DNA of 61,867 nucleotides, taken from the NCBI GenBank assembly GCA_964647905.1, contig CAZYJR010000024.1:1-61867 (forward strand). The letters run 5' to 3'. The position numbers and the translations under genes were made by a program. How positions within the stretch are numbered: position 1 is the first letter of the stretch; each line of letters begins with the position of its first letter. The notes below the pieces were generated by a model. It saw nothing but the letters and a program-made list of their open reading frames with translations. It was not told the origin of the DNA and searched no databases. Shown piece after piece: positions 16,466-31,521 of the stretch. The stretch comes from CAZYJR01 sp964647905. Lineage in GTDB: Bacteria; Desulfobacterota; DSM-4660; Desulfatiglandales; HGW-15.

Positions 16466-17836
16466 TCAGGGTCCAGGGACGATCTCTCCCACCAGGTCGT
16501 AGGCATGGGCCGCGGTGATCCGCACCGGCAGGATCCCGCCCGGGTCTCCCCGCCCCTTGTTGATGAGCACCCTGCCGTCCACATCAGTGGCCATGCCGCT
16601 GGTCCGCCCCTCCAAAAGGAGCTCGGTCTCCCCGCACACGCCCTCTATCAGGACCGGAACGGTCCGGCCTATCATCGCCTGCTTCCTTTTCAACGAGACC
16701 TCTTGCTGGGCCTCCATGAGCCTCGCCAGCCTCTCCTCGGCCGCTTCCTTCGGCACCCGCCTCTCCGGGTCCGCAGCCATCCGTCCCGCTCGAGTGCCGG
16801 GCTCGGGGCTGAAAACGAATGCACCCATGTAGTCCAGCTCCGCGCTGGAAACGAAATCCAGCAGCTTGGCGAAGTCTTCCTCGGTCTCCCCGGGGAAACC
16901 CACCATCAGTGTGGTTCTGACATGGATCCGCCGATTCCGGGCCCTGATCCGCTCCAATACCCGCCGGGGCGACGGATCCCCCAGCCGGCTTCTCTCCATT
17001 GAACCCAGCAGCGAAGGCCTCACATGCTGGAAAGGGATGTCCAGATAGGGACAGATCCTGGGTTCGGCCTCCATGAGATCGAGCAGCCCTGGGGATATAC
17101 CCGAGGGGTGAGCGTAGTGGACGCGGATCCACGGAACACCGGTGCCCTTGAGGAGCACCCGGAGCAGATCCTCCAGGCCTGCTGAGCCTTCCAGGTCCCG
17201 GCCGTAGTCGGTGGTGTCCTGCGCCACCAGGTTGAGCTCCGCCGCCCCGCTCTCCTCCAGCCTCACCGCTTCCTCCAGCAGAGAGGCGGAGGTGCGGCTC
17301 CGCAGCCTCCCCCTCAATGAGGGGATCCTGCAAAAGGTGCAATTCCTGGCACAGCCTTCGGCGATCTTCAGAAACGCGCTGTGGAGACGGCCGGTTCGCA
17401 CCCTCGGGGTCCTGTGATCCGCAAGATAACGCGGCCTTTCAATGAGAAACGGAGCCGGATCGGACCTGACAGCGCTCATCGCCTCGGCGATCCTGCCAAC
17501 GGCCCCGGTGCCCGCCCAGGCGTCAACCTCCGGGATTTCCCGGCGCAGCTTGTATCCGTAGCGCTGCACAAAGCACCCCATCACCACCACGCGGCTCAGG
17601 ACTCCCCGCGCCTTTCTCTCCACCATCTCAAGGATGGTCTCTATACTCTCCTCCACCGCGTCGTGAATAAACCCGCACGTGTTTATCAGGACCGTCCCGG
17701 CCTCTTCCGGGTCGGATACCGGAACATGCCCGCAGGCCTCCAGGATCCCCAGGGCATTCTCGCTGTCCACCAGGTTCTTGGGGCAGCCCAGGCTCACCAT
17801 GAAAAGCTTTTGAGGGTGTGTGGTCTCAGCCGTCAC
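16466..17836 (-). CDS. rimO: Ribosomal protein S12 methylthiotransferase RimO
   Basis: 456 residues. It belongs to the MiaB/RimO family of radical SAM methylthiotransferases, with two FeS clusters. The N-terminal UPF0004 domain has C18, C54 and C88; the radical SAM motif CARNCTFC provides C162, C166 and C169; a C-terminal TRAM-like region follows. The opening VSLGCPKNLVDSE is the RimO rather than MiaB form. It modifies an aspartate of ribosomal protein S12. Its start overlaps the end of the lipoprotein gene by 11 bp, so the two are co-transcribed. Confidence 0.95.
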   Translation of the reverse strand: MTAETTHPQKLFMVSLGCPKNLVDSENALGILEACGHVPVSDPEEAGTVLINTCGFIHDAVEESIETILEMVERKARGVLSRVVVMGCFVQRYGYKLRREIPEVDAWAGTGAVGRIAEAMSAVRSDPAPFLIERPRYLADHRTPRVRTGRLHSAFLKIAEGCARNCTFCRIPSLRGRLRSRTSASLLEEAVRLEESGAAELNLVAQDTTDYGRDLEGSAGLEDLLRVLLKGTGVPWIRVHYAHPSGISPGLLDLMEAEPRICPYLDIPFQHVRPSLLGSMERSRLGDPSPRRVLERIRARNRRIHVRTTLMVGFPGETEEDFAKLLDFVSSAELDYMGAFVFSPEPGTRAGRMAADPERRVPKEAAEERLARLMEAQQEVSLKRKQAMIGRTVPVLIEGVCGETELLLEGRTSGMATDVDGRVLINKGRGDPGGILPVRITAAHAYDLVGEIVPGP

Positions 17837-18464
17837 GGTGGCGCTCCGGGAGGCCCGATCTGCGAAGAATGCCTGTCAAATCCAGTCGGTTGACCACGTC
17901 GGTGAAAAGCTCCCCCACTACCTGATCCGCCTGTTTGAGACCTATGATCTTGAGCCTCTCGGCCTCGCCGCTGATCGTCTGAGCAGCCAGGGTTTTTTCA
18001 CCCCGGACGACCCTCGCCTCGTAGCTCATCTCGGCCTTCCATTTCCTGTCCACCAAGTCCAGGTGGAACTTGTGCAGGCCTATGCAAAGCACGATGTCCG
18101 CACGGGAGCGCCTCTCCGCGGGCTCGGCCCCCAAGGCCCCGAGCCTCGTCCCGAAGGCCTCCCTGAACAGCGCAGGGATGCTGTAGAGCCCTTCGCGCAC
18201 CGGTTCTCCTCCACCCCGGTCCACCAACAAGGCCAAGTTGCCGGAGTAATATTTGTACTCCCTGCTTGCACCGGGGCCCAGGACCTCGGCCATTTCGCGC
18301 TCGTCCTCGAACTCCACGTAAAACTTCACGCCCTGGAGCTCGGCGGTGGATGCGGGGACCCGATAGGTCACCAGGACCTCGCTCACGGATGAGCACCCGC
18401 TCAGCGCAGCAAGACAGAACAGGATGGGGACGCCGATCCAATGGACTTGCCTTCCGCCTTTCAT
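17826..18464 (-). CDS. Uncharacterised lipoprotein
   Basis: 212 residues. A signal sequence ends in a lipobox (AALSGC, lipidated Cys about residue 24), so the protein is expected in the outer or inner membrane facing the periplasm. AGGAGG lies 8 nt before the ATG. The mature part has alternating beta segments (VLVTYRVPAS, GVKFYVEFED, DIVLCIGLHKFHLDLVDRKW). This resembles small YajG/LptE-like assembly lipoproteins in general character only; no family is firmly recognised. It is coupled to rimO. Confidence 0.7.
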   Translation of the reverse strand: MKGGRQVHWIGVPILFCLAALSGCSSVSEVLVTYRVPASTAELQGVKFYVEFEDEREMAEVLGPGASREYKYYSGNLALLVDRGGGEPVREGLYSIPALFREAFGTRLGALGAEPAERRSRADIVLCIGLHKFHLDLVDRKWKAEMSYEARVVRGEKTLAAQTISGEAERLKIIGLKQADQVVGELFTDVVNRLDLTGILRRSGLPERHRDG

Positions 18465-18681
18465 TTTCCTAACCTCCTCATTGGCTTCCGGGCCGGGGCC
18501 GCGTTTTCGGCTTGGAAACCCGACGGTTCATGAAGCTCATTCTCGAACCGGCGCCCACCGGCCCAAAACCCGTTTCCTCCAGGGGCCCGGGGGGGAGCGC
18601 CGAATGCAGGCGCGCGGCCCCGATTCAAGGAACTTAGGCGGGGGCGGAATTCGGTGTCAAGTGAAACAAGAGGCTCGCCCC

Positions 18682-19656
18682 ATGGACAGGACCGAAAGCA
18701 TTATCCCACGGGAAGACCGGGACCTCTTCAACGAGGCCTGGCGTCTGGCCAGGTCCCGCCACGGACGGGACTTCACATTCTATCTGCCTGGAATGATACG
18801 CTACGGCCGCGAGAGGGGCCGTTATCCGGCGATCTCCATCACCGGCGCGTCCTGCGGGCTCCAATGCGAACACTGCAGGGGCAGGCTGCTGGAGCCCATG
18901 ATCCACGTCGGGGATCCGGCGGAGCTCCTCCGGGCCGGCAGGCGCCTGTATTCGTCCGGGGCGCACGGACTGCTCCTGAGCGGGGGCTCGGACTCCGGGG
19001 GGAGGTTGCCCTGGGCTCGCTATTACGACGCGATCGGCCGTCTCGCCCGAGAAACCGGCCTCTTCCTGAGCGCCCACACCGGATTCCCCGACGCCGAAAC
19101 CTGCAAGCTCCTGAGGGAAGCGGGTGTGCGCCAAGCATTGGTGGACGTCATGGGCGACGAACCTACGGCCAGGCGCGTATATCACCTCAGGGGCCTGGAT
19201 ACGGTCCCGGAGTCCTTGGACGCCATAGCGGAAAGCGGCATCCCCATGGTTCCTCACGTGGTGGCCGGTCTCTATTACGGCTCCATCAAAGGCGAGCAGG
19301 ACGCGCTCAAGATCATCAAGCCGTATCGACCGGAGGCCGTGGTCATAGTCGTGCTCACCCCTCTGCCGGGGACTCCCATGGAGGGCGTGACCCCACCGTC
19401 CCCGGCGGCAGTGGCCCGCCTGATAGCCCTGGGACGCCTGTCCATGCCCGATACCCCCATTTCCCTGGGGTGCGAGCGCCCCCGCAACGCCCAGGGCCGG
19501 ATCCTGGAGTCCCTGGCCTTGAGGGCCGGTGCCACCAGGATGGCCGTCTGGTCGGAGGATTCGGTCAAGCAGGCCGTGTCCCTGGGCCTCACCCCGCGCT
19601 TCCAGTATACCTGCTGCTCCCTGGGCTACAGAAGCGACTTCTCCCGCCCGGATTGA
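18682..19656 (+). CDS. Radical SAM protein of the biotin-synthase-related type
   Basis: 324 residues from the ATG at 18682; a GTG at 18661 is an alternative and neither has a strong ribosome-binding site. The radical SAM cluster is C58, C62 and C65 in ASCGLQCEHC. This is followed by LLLSGGSDSGGRLPW, the SAM-binding GG motif, and a TIM-barrel pattern (LSAHTGF, QALVDVMGD, MVPHVVAGLYYG). It resembles the biotin-synthase-related group COG2516. The substrate is unknown and no cofactor genes flank it. The 200 bp upstream, between the lipoprotein and this gene, hold no feature I can support. Confidence 0.75.
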   Translation: MDRTESIIPREDRDLFNEAWRLARSRHGRDFTFYLPGMIRYGRERGRYPAISITGASCGLQCEHCRGRLLEPMIHVGDPAELLRAGRRLYSSGAHGLLLSGGSDSGGRLPWARYYDAIGRLARETGLFLSAHTGFPDAETCKLLREAGVRQALVDVMGDEPTARRVYHLRGLDTVPESLDAIAESGIPMVPHVVAGLYYGSIKGEQDALKIIKPYRPEAVVIVVLTPLPGTPMEGVTPPSPAAVARLIALGRLSMPDTPISLGCERPRNAQGRILESLALRAGATRMAVWSEDSVKQAVSLGLTPRFQYTCCSLGYRSDFSRPD

Positions 19657-19673
19657 GAAAAGCTCCCCCGGCC

Positions 19674-20462
19674 TCAAGGTTCGGGTCGACCTTCAAGCCC
19701 CTCCAAGAAGGAATCCAGCGCCCTGTTGACCTCCTCCGGCCTCTCCACCGCCACCATGTGCCCCGCGCCTCTGACCTTCACAAGGCTGGACCGCCCGATC
19801 CCGCGGTGTAGGTACTCGGAATAGGCAACGGGGGTCAAACGATCCTGGTCCCCGCATATTATCAAGGCGGGCGTTGATATCCCTCCGATGCGGTCCCGCA
19901 TGTCGAAGCGGTCACAGGCGGCGAAATCATTGTATATAACTCCGGGCGGACAGCGCCGAATGGATTCCACCACCCGTGATTTCACCCTTTCCGGAGTCCC
20001 CTCGCCGAACGCCACCCTGTCTATGGTCCGGAAAAAGGACTCCGGATCATCCCGAAGGGCCTTGAATATCAAGGGGGTCACCTTGAGCTTCGCCCCTGTC
20101 CCCACCAGTACGACTCCCGCAAGCCCTTCCAGGCCCCGGGCGGCCAGGTGGAGCGCCACGGCTCCCCCCATGGAGTGTCCGGCCAGCACATACCCGCTTG
20201 ACCCTGTGAATCCGCGCACTGCTGCCTCCACCCACTCGGCGTATCCCTCTATGGAGCTCTCCCCTTCTCCCCCGGACCTCCCATGCCCGGGGAGGTCCAT
20301 ACAAAGGACCGGGCGCCGGTCCCTAAGCCCTTGCACCTGGAACTCCCATACAGACGAATCCCCGCCGGCCCCGTGTATGAATACGATCAACGGCCCTTGC
20401 CGATCCACCGCAGGCCCGCTAGCCTCCAGGTGTATATCCACCCGCTTGATAATTGTTCCCAT
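19674..20462 (-). CDS. Alpha/beta hydrolase
   Basis: 262 residues. Canonical fold: oxyanion FIHGAGGDSSVW near residue 30, DLPGHGRSGG, nucleophile S97 in GHSMGG, acid in ICGDQDRLTP (about residue 205) and histidine in GAGHMVAVERP (about 236). GGGAG precedes the ATG by 7 nt. It starts just after the cca stop and is likely in the same transcript. Substrate unknown; esterase, lactonase or C-C hydrolase are all possible. Confidence 0.88.
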   Translation of the reverse strand: MGTIIKRVDIHLEASGPAVDRQGPLIVFIHGAGGDSSVWEFQVQGLRDRRPVLCMDLPGHGRSGGEGESSIEGYAEWVEAAVRGFTGSSGYVLAGHSMGGAVALHLAARGLEGLAGVVLVGTGAKLKVTPLIFKALRDDPESFFRTIDRVAFGEGTPERVKSRVVESIRRCPPGVIYNDFAACDRFDMRDRIGGISTPALIICGDQDRLTPVAYSEYLHRGIGRSSLVKVRGAGHMVAVERPEEVNRALDSFLEGLEGRPEP

Positions 20463-20463
20463 A

Positions 20464-21810
20464 TCAAGACTCCCTGCCTCCTCCCGAACCCTTGGCTTCC
20501 ATCCGCACGCCCTCTCCTCGTCCGGGGCCGGCCCTCAGGAGCCGGACAAGGGAGGCTTCCGTATTGAGCTCGGGGCGTTCAGTCACCAATTCCACCAGCC
20601 GGTCCAATATCCTCCCCACCTCGGGCCCCGGCTGCAACCCGGTGACACCCATAACCGTTCGGCCGTCTATTGCGAGACCGCGCCTGTCAACGGCCGTACG
20701 CCTAATCCGGGCCGCCCTCCCGGCCAGCTCGTCCAGCAGGTCTCCCTTGTAGTCCGGTCGGCCGTGGGCCTCGATATCCGCCCTCCGGAGCCGGAGAAGG
20801 AGGTCCGTATTCTCGGGTCCGATCCGCCTGATCCACCTGCGAACCGCCGCATCGCCCCATTCCGGCGTGTAGCCTATCATATGATGCCGCACCAAATGAA
20901 CCACCCTGCCGGTCAGCTCCCGGCTGAAGCGCAGCCTTCCCAGGATCTCCCGGGCCAGCAGGGCACCGGCCTCCGCATGCCCGGTAAAGCGCCAGCCCGA
21001 TTGACCCCTGGTCCTGACCCCGGGCTTGGCCGAGTCGTGCAGCAGGGCGGCCAGCCTCAGCTCAGGGACCGCTTCCACCCTGTCCACGGTCTCCAGGGTA
21101 TGCCTTAGAATCGTGTAGCGGTGGTAGGAGTTCTGCCGCTTGAGATGCCCCTCGTCGATCTCAGGCAGAACCGCGCGGAGCAGGCCGGTTCTTTGCATCA
21201 GCCTCAGGCCCCTGGAAGGGGTCGGGGCCAGCAAAACGCGCATCAGCTCATCGCGGACCCGCTCAGGGGCGGCACCCATGACCGCTCCGCCGAGGGACTC
21301 CATCTCCTCCAGAGTGGCCTTTTCGATCGCAAAGCCCAGTGTGCAGGCGAACCTTGCAGCACGCAGGAGCCGCAGCGGGTCCTCGCGGAACCTCCACGCC
21401 GGGGAGCCGGTGGCCCGCACCAGGCGCAGCTCGATATCACGTACCCCGCCGAACGGGTCCACCAATCTCCCCGCCTTGAGGTCATAGGCCATGGCATTGA
21501 TGGTGAAGTCGCGGCGGGCCAGGTCCTGTTCCAATGCCCCCCGGTCCCCCGCGGCCCCCAGGGAGCTCACGTGAAATGTCCTCCCCTCAGAGACCACGGT
21601 CACCGTCTCCGGGTGGAGCCGGAATGCTCCGGCCTGTGAGAAGACTCTTTGTACGACATCCGGGCGGGCGGCCGTGACCAGGTCCCAGTCCTCGGCCTTG
21701 CGGGCCATGCACATATCCCTTACCGCACCCCCCACGATCAGGGCGGTGAAGCCTTCACGCTCCAGCCTGGAGATCATCCACCGGAGAAAACCGGGTGCCC
21801 CCGCCGTCAT
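20464..21810 (-). CDS. cca: CCA tRNA nucleotidyltransferase / poly(A)-polymerase family with HD domain
   Basis: 448 residues from the ATG at 21810, which has GAGGAG 5 nt upstream; the frame continues 9 codons further. Class II nucleotidyltransferase: GGAVRD at residues 27-32, the EDWDLVT metal site and RRDFTINAMAYD. An RFREDPLRLLRAARFA helix and an HD phosphohydrolase motif (LLHDSAKPG) follow. The combination fits bacterial CCA-adding or A-adding enzymes, which finish or repair tRNA 3' ends. The tRNAs visible here already encode CCA, so a repair role is likely. Confidence 0.88.
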   Translation of the reverse strand: MTAGAPGFLRWMISRLEREGFTALIVGGAVRDMCMARKAEDWDLVTAARPDVVQRVFSQAGAFRLHPETVTVVSEGRTFHVSSLGAAGDRGALEQDLARRDFTINAMAYDLKAGRLVDPFGGVRDIELRLVRATGSPAWRFREDPLRLLRAARFACTLGFAIEKATLEEMESLGGAVMGAAPERVRDELMRVLLAPTPSRGLRLMQRTGLLRAVLPEIDEGHLKRQNSYHRYTILRHTLETVDRVEAVPELRLAALLHDSAKPGVRTRGQSGWRFTGHAEAGALLAREILGRLRFSRELTGRVVHLVRHHMIGYTPEWGDAAVRRWIRRIGPENTDLLLRLRRADIEAHGRPDYKGDLLDELAGRAARIRRTAVDRRGLAIDGRTVMGVTGLQPGPEVGRILDRLVELVTERPELNTEASLVRLLRAGPGRGEGVRMEAKGSGGGRES

Positions 21811-22040
21811 CGGTACTCCTCGAATCCTTGGATACACAATCGCCGCCGGTCGAGTATACCCGCCCTGCGGGCCTTGAAATCAAGCGGTTTTTCCGAAACC
21901 GTGTTCCCTGCTCACTTAGGAAACGCACCTTTATCCGGGCCTCTGTTACGATCATACGGGTGGGGGCGGGCACTCCGCCCCACCCCGATGGTATGGAGAT
22001 TGCATATCATTCCGGGTCATACTGGAGGGAAACTTTGGCC

Positions 22041-24083
22041 ATGAACGGAGAAACAGGGGCCAGGACCATAGCCGTGACCAGCGGCAAGGGCGGTGTGGGC
22101 AAGACCAACCTATCGGTCAACCTCGCCTTGGCCCTGGCCGAGCAGGGCTGCAGGACATGTCTGTTGGACGCCGACCTGGGCCTGGCGAACGTCAACGTCC
22201 TCCTGGGCCTGGAGGTGGGGGCCAACCTCGAGGACGTGATCCTGGGCCGGGCCGGCCTCGCGGATATCATGATAAAAGGCTGCCACGGGATCGACATAAT
22301 CCCCGGGAGCTCCGGGGTCCAACGCATGGCAGACCTGGGCGACCGGGAGCTGGAGGCCCTGCTGGAGAGTTTCTCCGCACTTCCGGGCTACGACTTCTTC
22401 CTCATGGATACCTCGGCGGGAATCTCCAGAAACGTGATAGCCTTTTGCATGGCCGCCTCGGAAGTGATCCTGGTGCTGCTGCCGGAGCCCGCCTCCATGA
22501 CCGACGCCTACGCCCTCCTCAAGGTACTTGACGGAAACGGATTCAAGGGCGTGGTCAAGGTGGTTGTGAGCCAATGCAAGAACATTTCCGCGGCCCGCAA
22601 GTGCTACACGCTCCTCAGGGAAACAACGGATCGGTATCTCGGGATCCGAGTGGCGCTGGCCGGGGTAGTGATCAGCGATCAAAAGGTCGCCGCTTCGATC
22701 GGGAAGCGCGTCCCGGTGATCAAGTCCCACCCAGAGTGCAATGCCAGCCGCTGCATCAGGCACCTGGCGAAGACCTTGCTCCAGCAAGGGCCGGCATGTG
22801 TCAATGACGGTGGGCTCCCGGGCTTTTGGACCCGCTTCCTGGGGATCCTGAAGGCCCCTATGGAGTTGGGCGGGAGGGAAGAAGGAGGGAGCTCCGGGAT
22901 GGAGACCGCCCGAGCCCCGGGAGGAGAAGACCCGCCTCTCCGGGAGCCGCCGGATCACCTGGAATCCGCCGCCGTCCAGGACCCTCACGACGGGCGGCTC
23001 GTCTCTGCGCTGGGCGTCTTGAGCCAAGAGTTGGCGGAATTGAGAAGCGAGCTCCGCCGGCTCAGAGAAGAACTGAAACAAAGGCCCGAGGCCGCGACGG
23101 GCCTGTCCCGAGGGGAAGACCACACCCTTGACCCGCCGGTATTCCGGGGCGATGTCGCCGAAACTCACCGGATGGGGCGGGGGGAGGCCGGAGTCGGGTC
23201 TCGACGCACTCCTTTGGACGACATTATAAGGACGATCGAACAGATCCCCACCCTGCCGGCGGTTTCCAAGAAGATCCTGGAGGTAAGGGAAGACGACCCC
23301 TGCGCCTTTCGGAAGTACGCCGGAATAATCGGAAAGGATCAAGCGCTTGCCCTGCGAATACTCAAGCTGGCCAACTCAGCCCTTTACGGCGCCCCGGGCC
23401 GGGTGGGTTCCCTGGAGGATGCGCTGGTCAGGCTGGGCACCAGGGAGGTGAAGCCGGCAGTGCTCGGGTTTACGGTCCAGGGATTCTTCTCCACCGAGAC
23501 GAGCGGAGTGTTCGACAGGAAGAGATTCTGGAAGCACGCGGTGGTATGCAGTCAAGCGGCCAAGTCGCTCAGTATTCGTTACCGCGTAGAACCGGGGGAA
23601 TGGATGTTCCTGATCGGTCTCATACACGACGTGGGAAAGGCCGTGGTGGATGCATACCTCCACGAGGACTTCCTCCGTATATTGGATGTACTCCACTCCG
23701 GGCGCACCACCTTCAGCCGGGCGGAGAAGCTCGTCTTGGGGACCACCCATTACCAGATCGGGGCGAAGGTCCTGAAGCAGTGGGGCTTCCCGGCCGGCGT
23801 GTTTCTCCCGGTCCTCCACCACCACGCTCCCTGGGATGAGCACGAGTATCAGGAAGCCGCCGCCCTGGTCTACCTATCCGACCTCCTGGCCAAGATGGCG
23901 GGCTACCCGTCGCACGTAGACGAGAAAGACGTGGACCCAGACACCTTTGTATCTTCGCCCGAGGCCCGATTCCTGGCAAGAAAAGGCTTCGATCTGGACC
24001 AGGCCGCGCTGCAGAGGCTCATCTCCGAGGTCAAAGAGCTGATCCGGCCGGAGGGCGGCAACATGATGGATATCATTGATTGA
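22041..24083 (+). CDS. MinD/FlhG-like ATPase fused to an HDOD domain
   Basis: 680 residues from the ATG at 22041; the frame is open 82 codons further upstream but GGAGGG sits 11 nt before this start. Residues 1-270 are a MinD/FlhG-type ParA ATPase: deviant Walker A SGKGGVGKTNLSV (about 14-26), LLDADLGLANVNVLLGL, and DFFLMDTSAGISRNV. Residues 290-390 are a charged linker with a short coiled coil. Residues 392-660 are an HDOD domain (IPTLPAVSKKILEV, LALRILKLANSALYG, LIGLIHDVGKAVVD). MinD/FlhG proteins position flagella or division sites, and HDOD proteins act in signalling. A single chain with both is unusual. It precedes uvrA by 107 bp. Confidence 0.85.
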   Translation: MNGETGARTIAVTSGKGGVGKTNLSVNLALALAEQGCRTCLLDADLGLANVNVLLGLEVGANLEDVILGRAGLADIMIKGCHGIDIIPGSSGVQRMADLGDRELEALLESFSALPGYDFFLMDTSAGISRNVIAFCMAASEVILVLLPEPASMTDAYALLKVLDGNGFKGVVKVVVSQCKNISAARKCYTLLRETTDRYLGIRVALAGVVISDQKVAASIGKRVPVIKSHPECNASRCIRHLAKTLLQQGPACVNDGGLPGFWTRFLGILKAPMELGGREEGGSSGMETARAPGGEDPPLREPPDHLESAAVQDPHDGRLVSALGVLSQELAELRSELRRLREELKQRPEAATGLSRGEDHTLDPPVFRGDVAETHRMGRGEAGVGSRRTPLDDIIRTIEQIPTLPAVSKKILEVREDDPCAFRKYAGIIGKDQALALRILKLANSALYGAPGRVGSLEDALVRLGTREVKPAVLGFTVQGFFSTETSGVFDRKRFWKHAVVCSQAAKSLSIRYRVEPGEWMFLIGLIHDVGKAVVDAYLHEDFLRILDVLHSGRTTFSRAEKLVLGTTHYQIGAKVLKQWGFPAGVFLPVLHHHAPWDEHEYQEAAALVYLSDLLAKMAGYPSHVDEKDVDPDTFVSSPEARFLARKGFDLDQAALQRLISEVKELIRPEGGNMMDIID

Positions 24084-24190
24084 GGCCTCCTCCCGGCCCT
24101 GCGATCCCCGCCGTTGACACCTCCCTTTTGCTGCAATAAACTCCGATGCCCCTGATCGGGATCGAACGCTTCAAATCGGGACGGGGAGAC

Positions 24191-29554
<5,364 letters not shown>

Positions 29555-29614
29555 ATTTCGTACTGCTCCTGCCTATACTCGAGACTCGGGAAAACCGACC
29601 CCGGAGGCTGCGAA

Positions 29615-30931
29615 GTGACCGAAAAGAACGAATCCGACTCTTTGGAGCGCATGGTGGAAGAGAGGCTGGACAGCATCTTCGGACAGGACCAATCCGAGGA
29701 GCCAGGCTCTTCCGAGGCCGGATCCCTGCTGGAGAAAGTGGCGGCCTCTGTCCAAGGCCTCGGATCCGGGATTACCACTGATGCCCTCCTCCGCTTGAAG
29801 GGGGACATCGGCAAGCTGGGGCAGAGCCACGGCAAGGACCCGTTTTTCCAACCGCTTCTCAAAATCTCCTCCATGCTGGTCTCCTATCTGGAATCCAATC
29901 AAGACCCTCCCCACCCTGAGGCGATTACACTCCTCAGATCGGTTACACGGTGCATGAGGACCCTGGACACGTCCGAAGGCCTGACGGAAGAGAGGAAACG
30001 CGCCCTGGTATCCAGCGAAATCCAGTCGTTCAAGAGGTTCAAGGGGAGAGTACAGGGAGGGAGGCGCAGCCCTCAGGACTTCCCGGCATCCCCGGAGAGC
30101 GCCGCGACAAAGGAGGACCTGGCCGGCCTCAGGCGGGATTTGACCGCCGTCGCTGACAAAGCGGCCTCCCTGGAAAACCTGTTTGCAAAGGCTGTCAAAG
30201 ACCTGGGAAGCCGCTTGGAGACCGGCATCAGCTCCCTTCACCAGAGCCTGGAGAGTATTCCCGAGGAGCTGAGACGGGAAACGGCCGCGATCAAGGAGCA
30301 AGTGGAGCGCATGCAGGAAGCCGTTTCCAGCGGAAGCGCCTCAGAGGAGCTAAGGGCTCTCCAGGAGGAAGTCTCCTCCCTTAGAGAGGAGCTCAAGGGC
30401 GTCTTGGAGCCCTCACCTGAATCCGGCGATGCCGGGGCCTCCCCACGGGAATTATACGTCTTCCATACAGGCGGGATAGGGTATGCAGTGGATGCGAAAT
30501 GGGTGGTCAAGGCGTGCAAGGCCGGGAGCTCACTCAAGAAGGCCCGCAAGAGGGGCTGGCTCGCCCTGAGCGATCTCAAGCCCTTGTTCCGGAGTGAGAG
30601 GAAAGGCCTGAGTCCGGTAGGGCTGGAAATGGACAGGGACGAGCTCAGGAGCGCCCGATTCCTCCTGGTCACCGGGGACCAACTGGAAGGGGCGGATCGG
30701 ACAAAGGGAGGAGGCGTCTTGTTTTTGGCCGCCGGGGACTCCAGGCTCCTGATCTTCTCTGACCGGCCCCCTTTCAAGGAGCTGCTCGGGCCGGAACAGG
30801 AACCGGACGAGGCCCGGGATCGGACCGCGCCTTACGTATTCAGCCGGCGGGAAGAAGGGAAAAAGTTCCGCCTGATCGATCCGCTGGATCTTATTGATCT
30901 TCTTCCTCTTGACACCGGCACCGGTTCTTAA
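29615..30931 (+). CDS. Coiled-coil protein with CheW-like C-terminal domain
   Basis: 438 residues from GTG at 29615, with GGAGG 7 nt upstream. Residues 1-160 are acidic and helical. Residues 160-270 are a predicted coiled coil (heptads of L, E, K around LENLFAKAVKDLGSRLETG and LQEEVSSLREELKGVL). From 285 a beta-rich domain begins ELYVFHTGGIGYAVDAKWVV and ends FRLIDPLDLIDLLPL. This resembles the start and end of a CheW/SH3-like domain, though diverged. A PilZ gene follows 140 bp on. A scaffold role in signalling is plausible but not proven. Confidence 0.55.
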   Translation: MTEKNESDSLERMVEERLDSIFGQDQSEEPGSSEAGSLLEKVAASVQGLGSGITTDALLRLKGDIGKLGQSHGKDPFFQPLLKISSMLVSYLESNQDPPHPEAITLLRSVTRCMRTLDTSEGLTEERKRALVSSEIQSFKRFKGRVQGGRRSPQDFPASPESAATKEDLAGLRRDLTAVADKAASLENLFAKAVKDLGSRLETGISSLHQSLESIPEELRRETAAIKEQVERMQEAVSSGSASEELRALQEEVSSLREELKGVLEPSPESGDAGASPRELYVFHTGGIGYAVDAKWVVKACKAGSSLKKARKRGWLALSDLKPLFRSERKGLSPVGLEMDRDELRSARFLLVTGDQLEGADRTKGGGVLFLAAGDSRLLIFSDRPPFKELLGPEQEPDEARDRTAPYVFSRREEGKKFRLIDPLDLIDLLPLDTGTGS

Positions 30932-31069
30932 TATCAATATAAGAATTTTGAAAATCGCCGTTGGCCCCGCCGCCCCGGATCTCCAGTGCGCCGAAGCCTC
31001 TACCAGCAAAGGCAGCGGGCTTGTGCTAACCACTTCTTGCCCGGACTAAAGGGAGGAAAGGCACGAGAG

Positions 31070-31441
31070 ATGAACCTTGACAACACTTCGGTCGAAAGGA
31101 GGAGGCACCCGCGATTCCCCGCACCCGAGGGCGCGGTGGCGGCGGATCGCAGGAGCCACAGGCTTGGCCAGATAAGAGACATAAGCAAGGGAGGGCTTTG
31201 CTTTCGTTACATTGACGGGCAAGGGTGCGAACACGGAACCGACTCGGTAATGGATATAGTGGACACCAACTCGAGCTTTTACTTGAAAGAGGTCCCCTTC
31301 CGGATAGTGGCCGATTTCCCGGTGCATGACACCCCATCCTTCAGTTCCCTTCCTCTGAGACACTGCAGCGTCAGGTTCGGTGATCTGAAGGAGCGGCAAA
31401 TCACCCTACTGGAGGACTTCCTGCAACGATGCGGCCTCTAG
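31070..31441 (+). CDS. PilZ-domain protein, putative c-di-GMP receptor
   Basis: 123 residues, start at 31070 with an AGGAGG-like sequence further upstream. The two PilZ motifs are present: RRRHPRF (RxxxR) at residues 10-16 and DISKGGLCF (D/NxSxxG) near 40. The single domain fills the protein. Such proteins bind cyclic di-GMP and act through a partner. The CheW-like gene directly upstream is a candidate partner; this is inference from position. Confidence 0.8.
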   Translation: MNLDNTSVERRRHPRFPAPEGAVAADRRSHRLGQIRDISKGGLCFRYIDGQGCEHGTDSVMDIVDTNSSFYLKEVPFRIVADFPVHDTPSFSSLPLRHCSVRFGDLKERQITLLEDFLQRCGL

Positions 31442-31521
31442 CGTGATAAAACTCGAGCTCCCTGCATCCACGGCGTCCCGGACGAGACCAATCCCCGCAG
31501 TTTGAGTTGGAGACACCGCTT

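Noticed and set aside
18682..19656. Lipoyl synthase (LipS-type) assignment for the radical SAM protein.
   Set aside because: Only the general fold and CX3CX2C motif support it; no lipoate genes are nearby.
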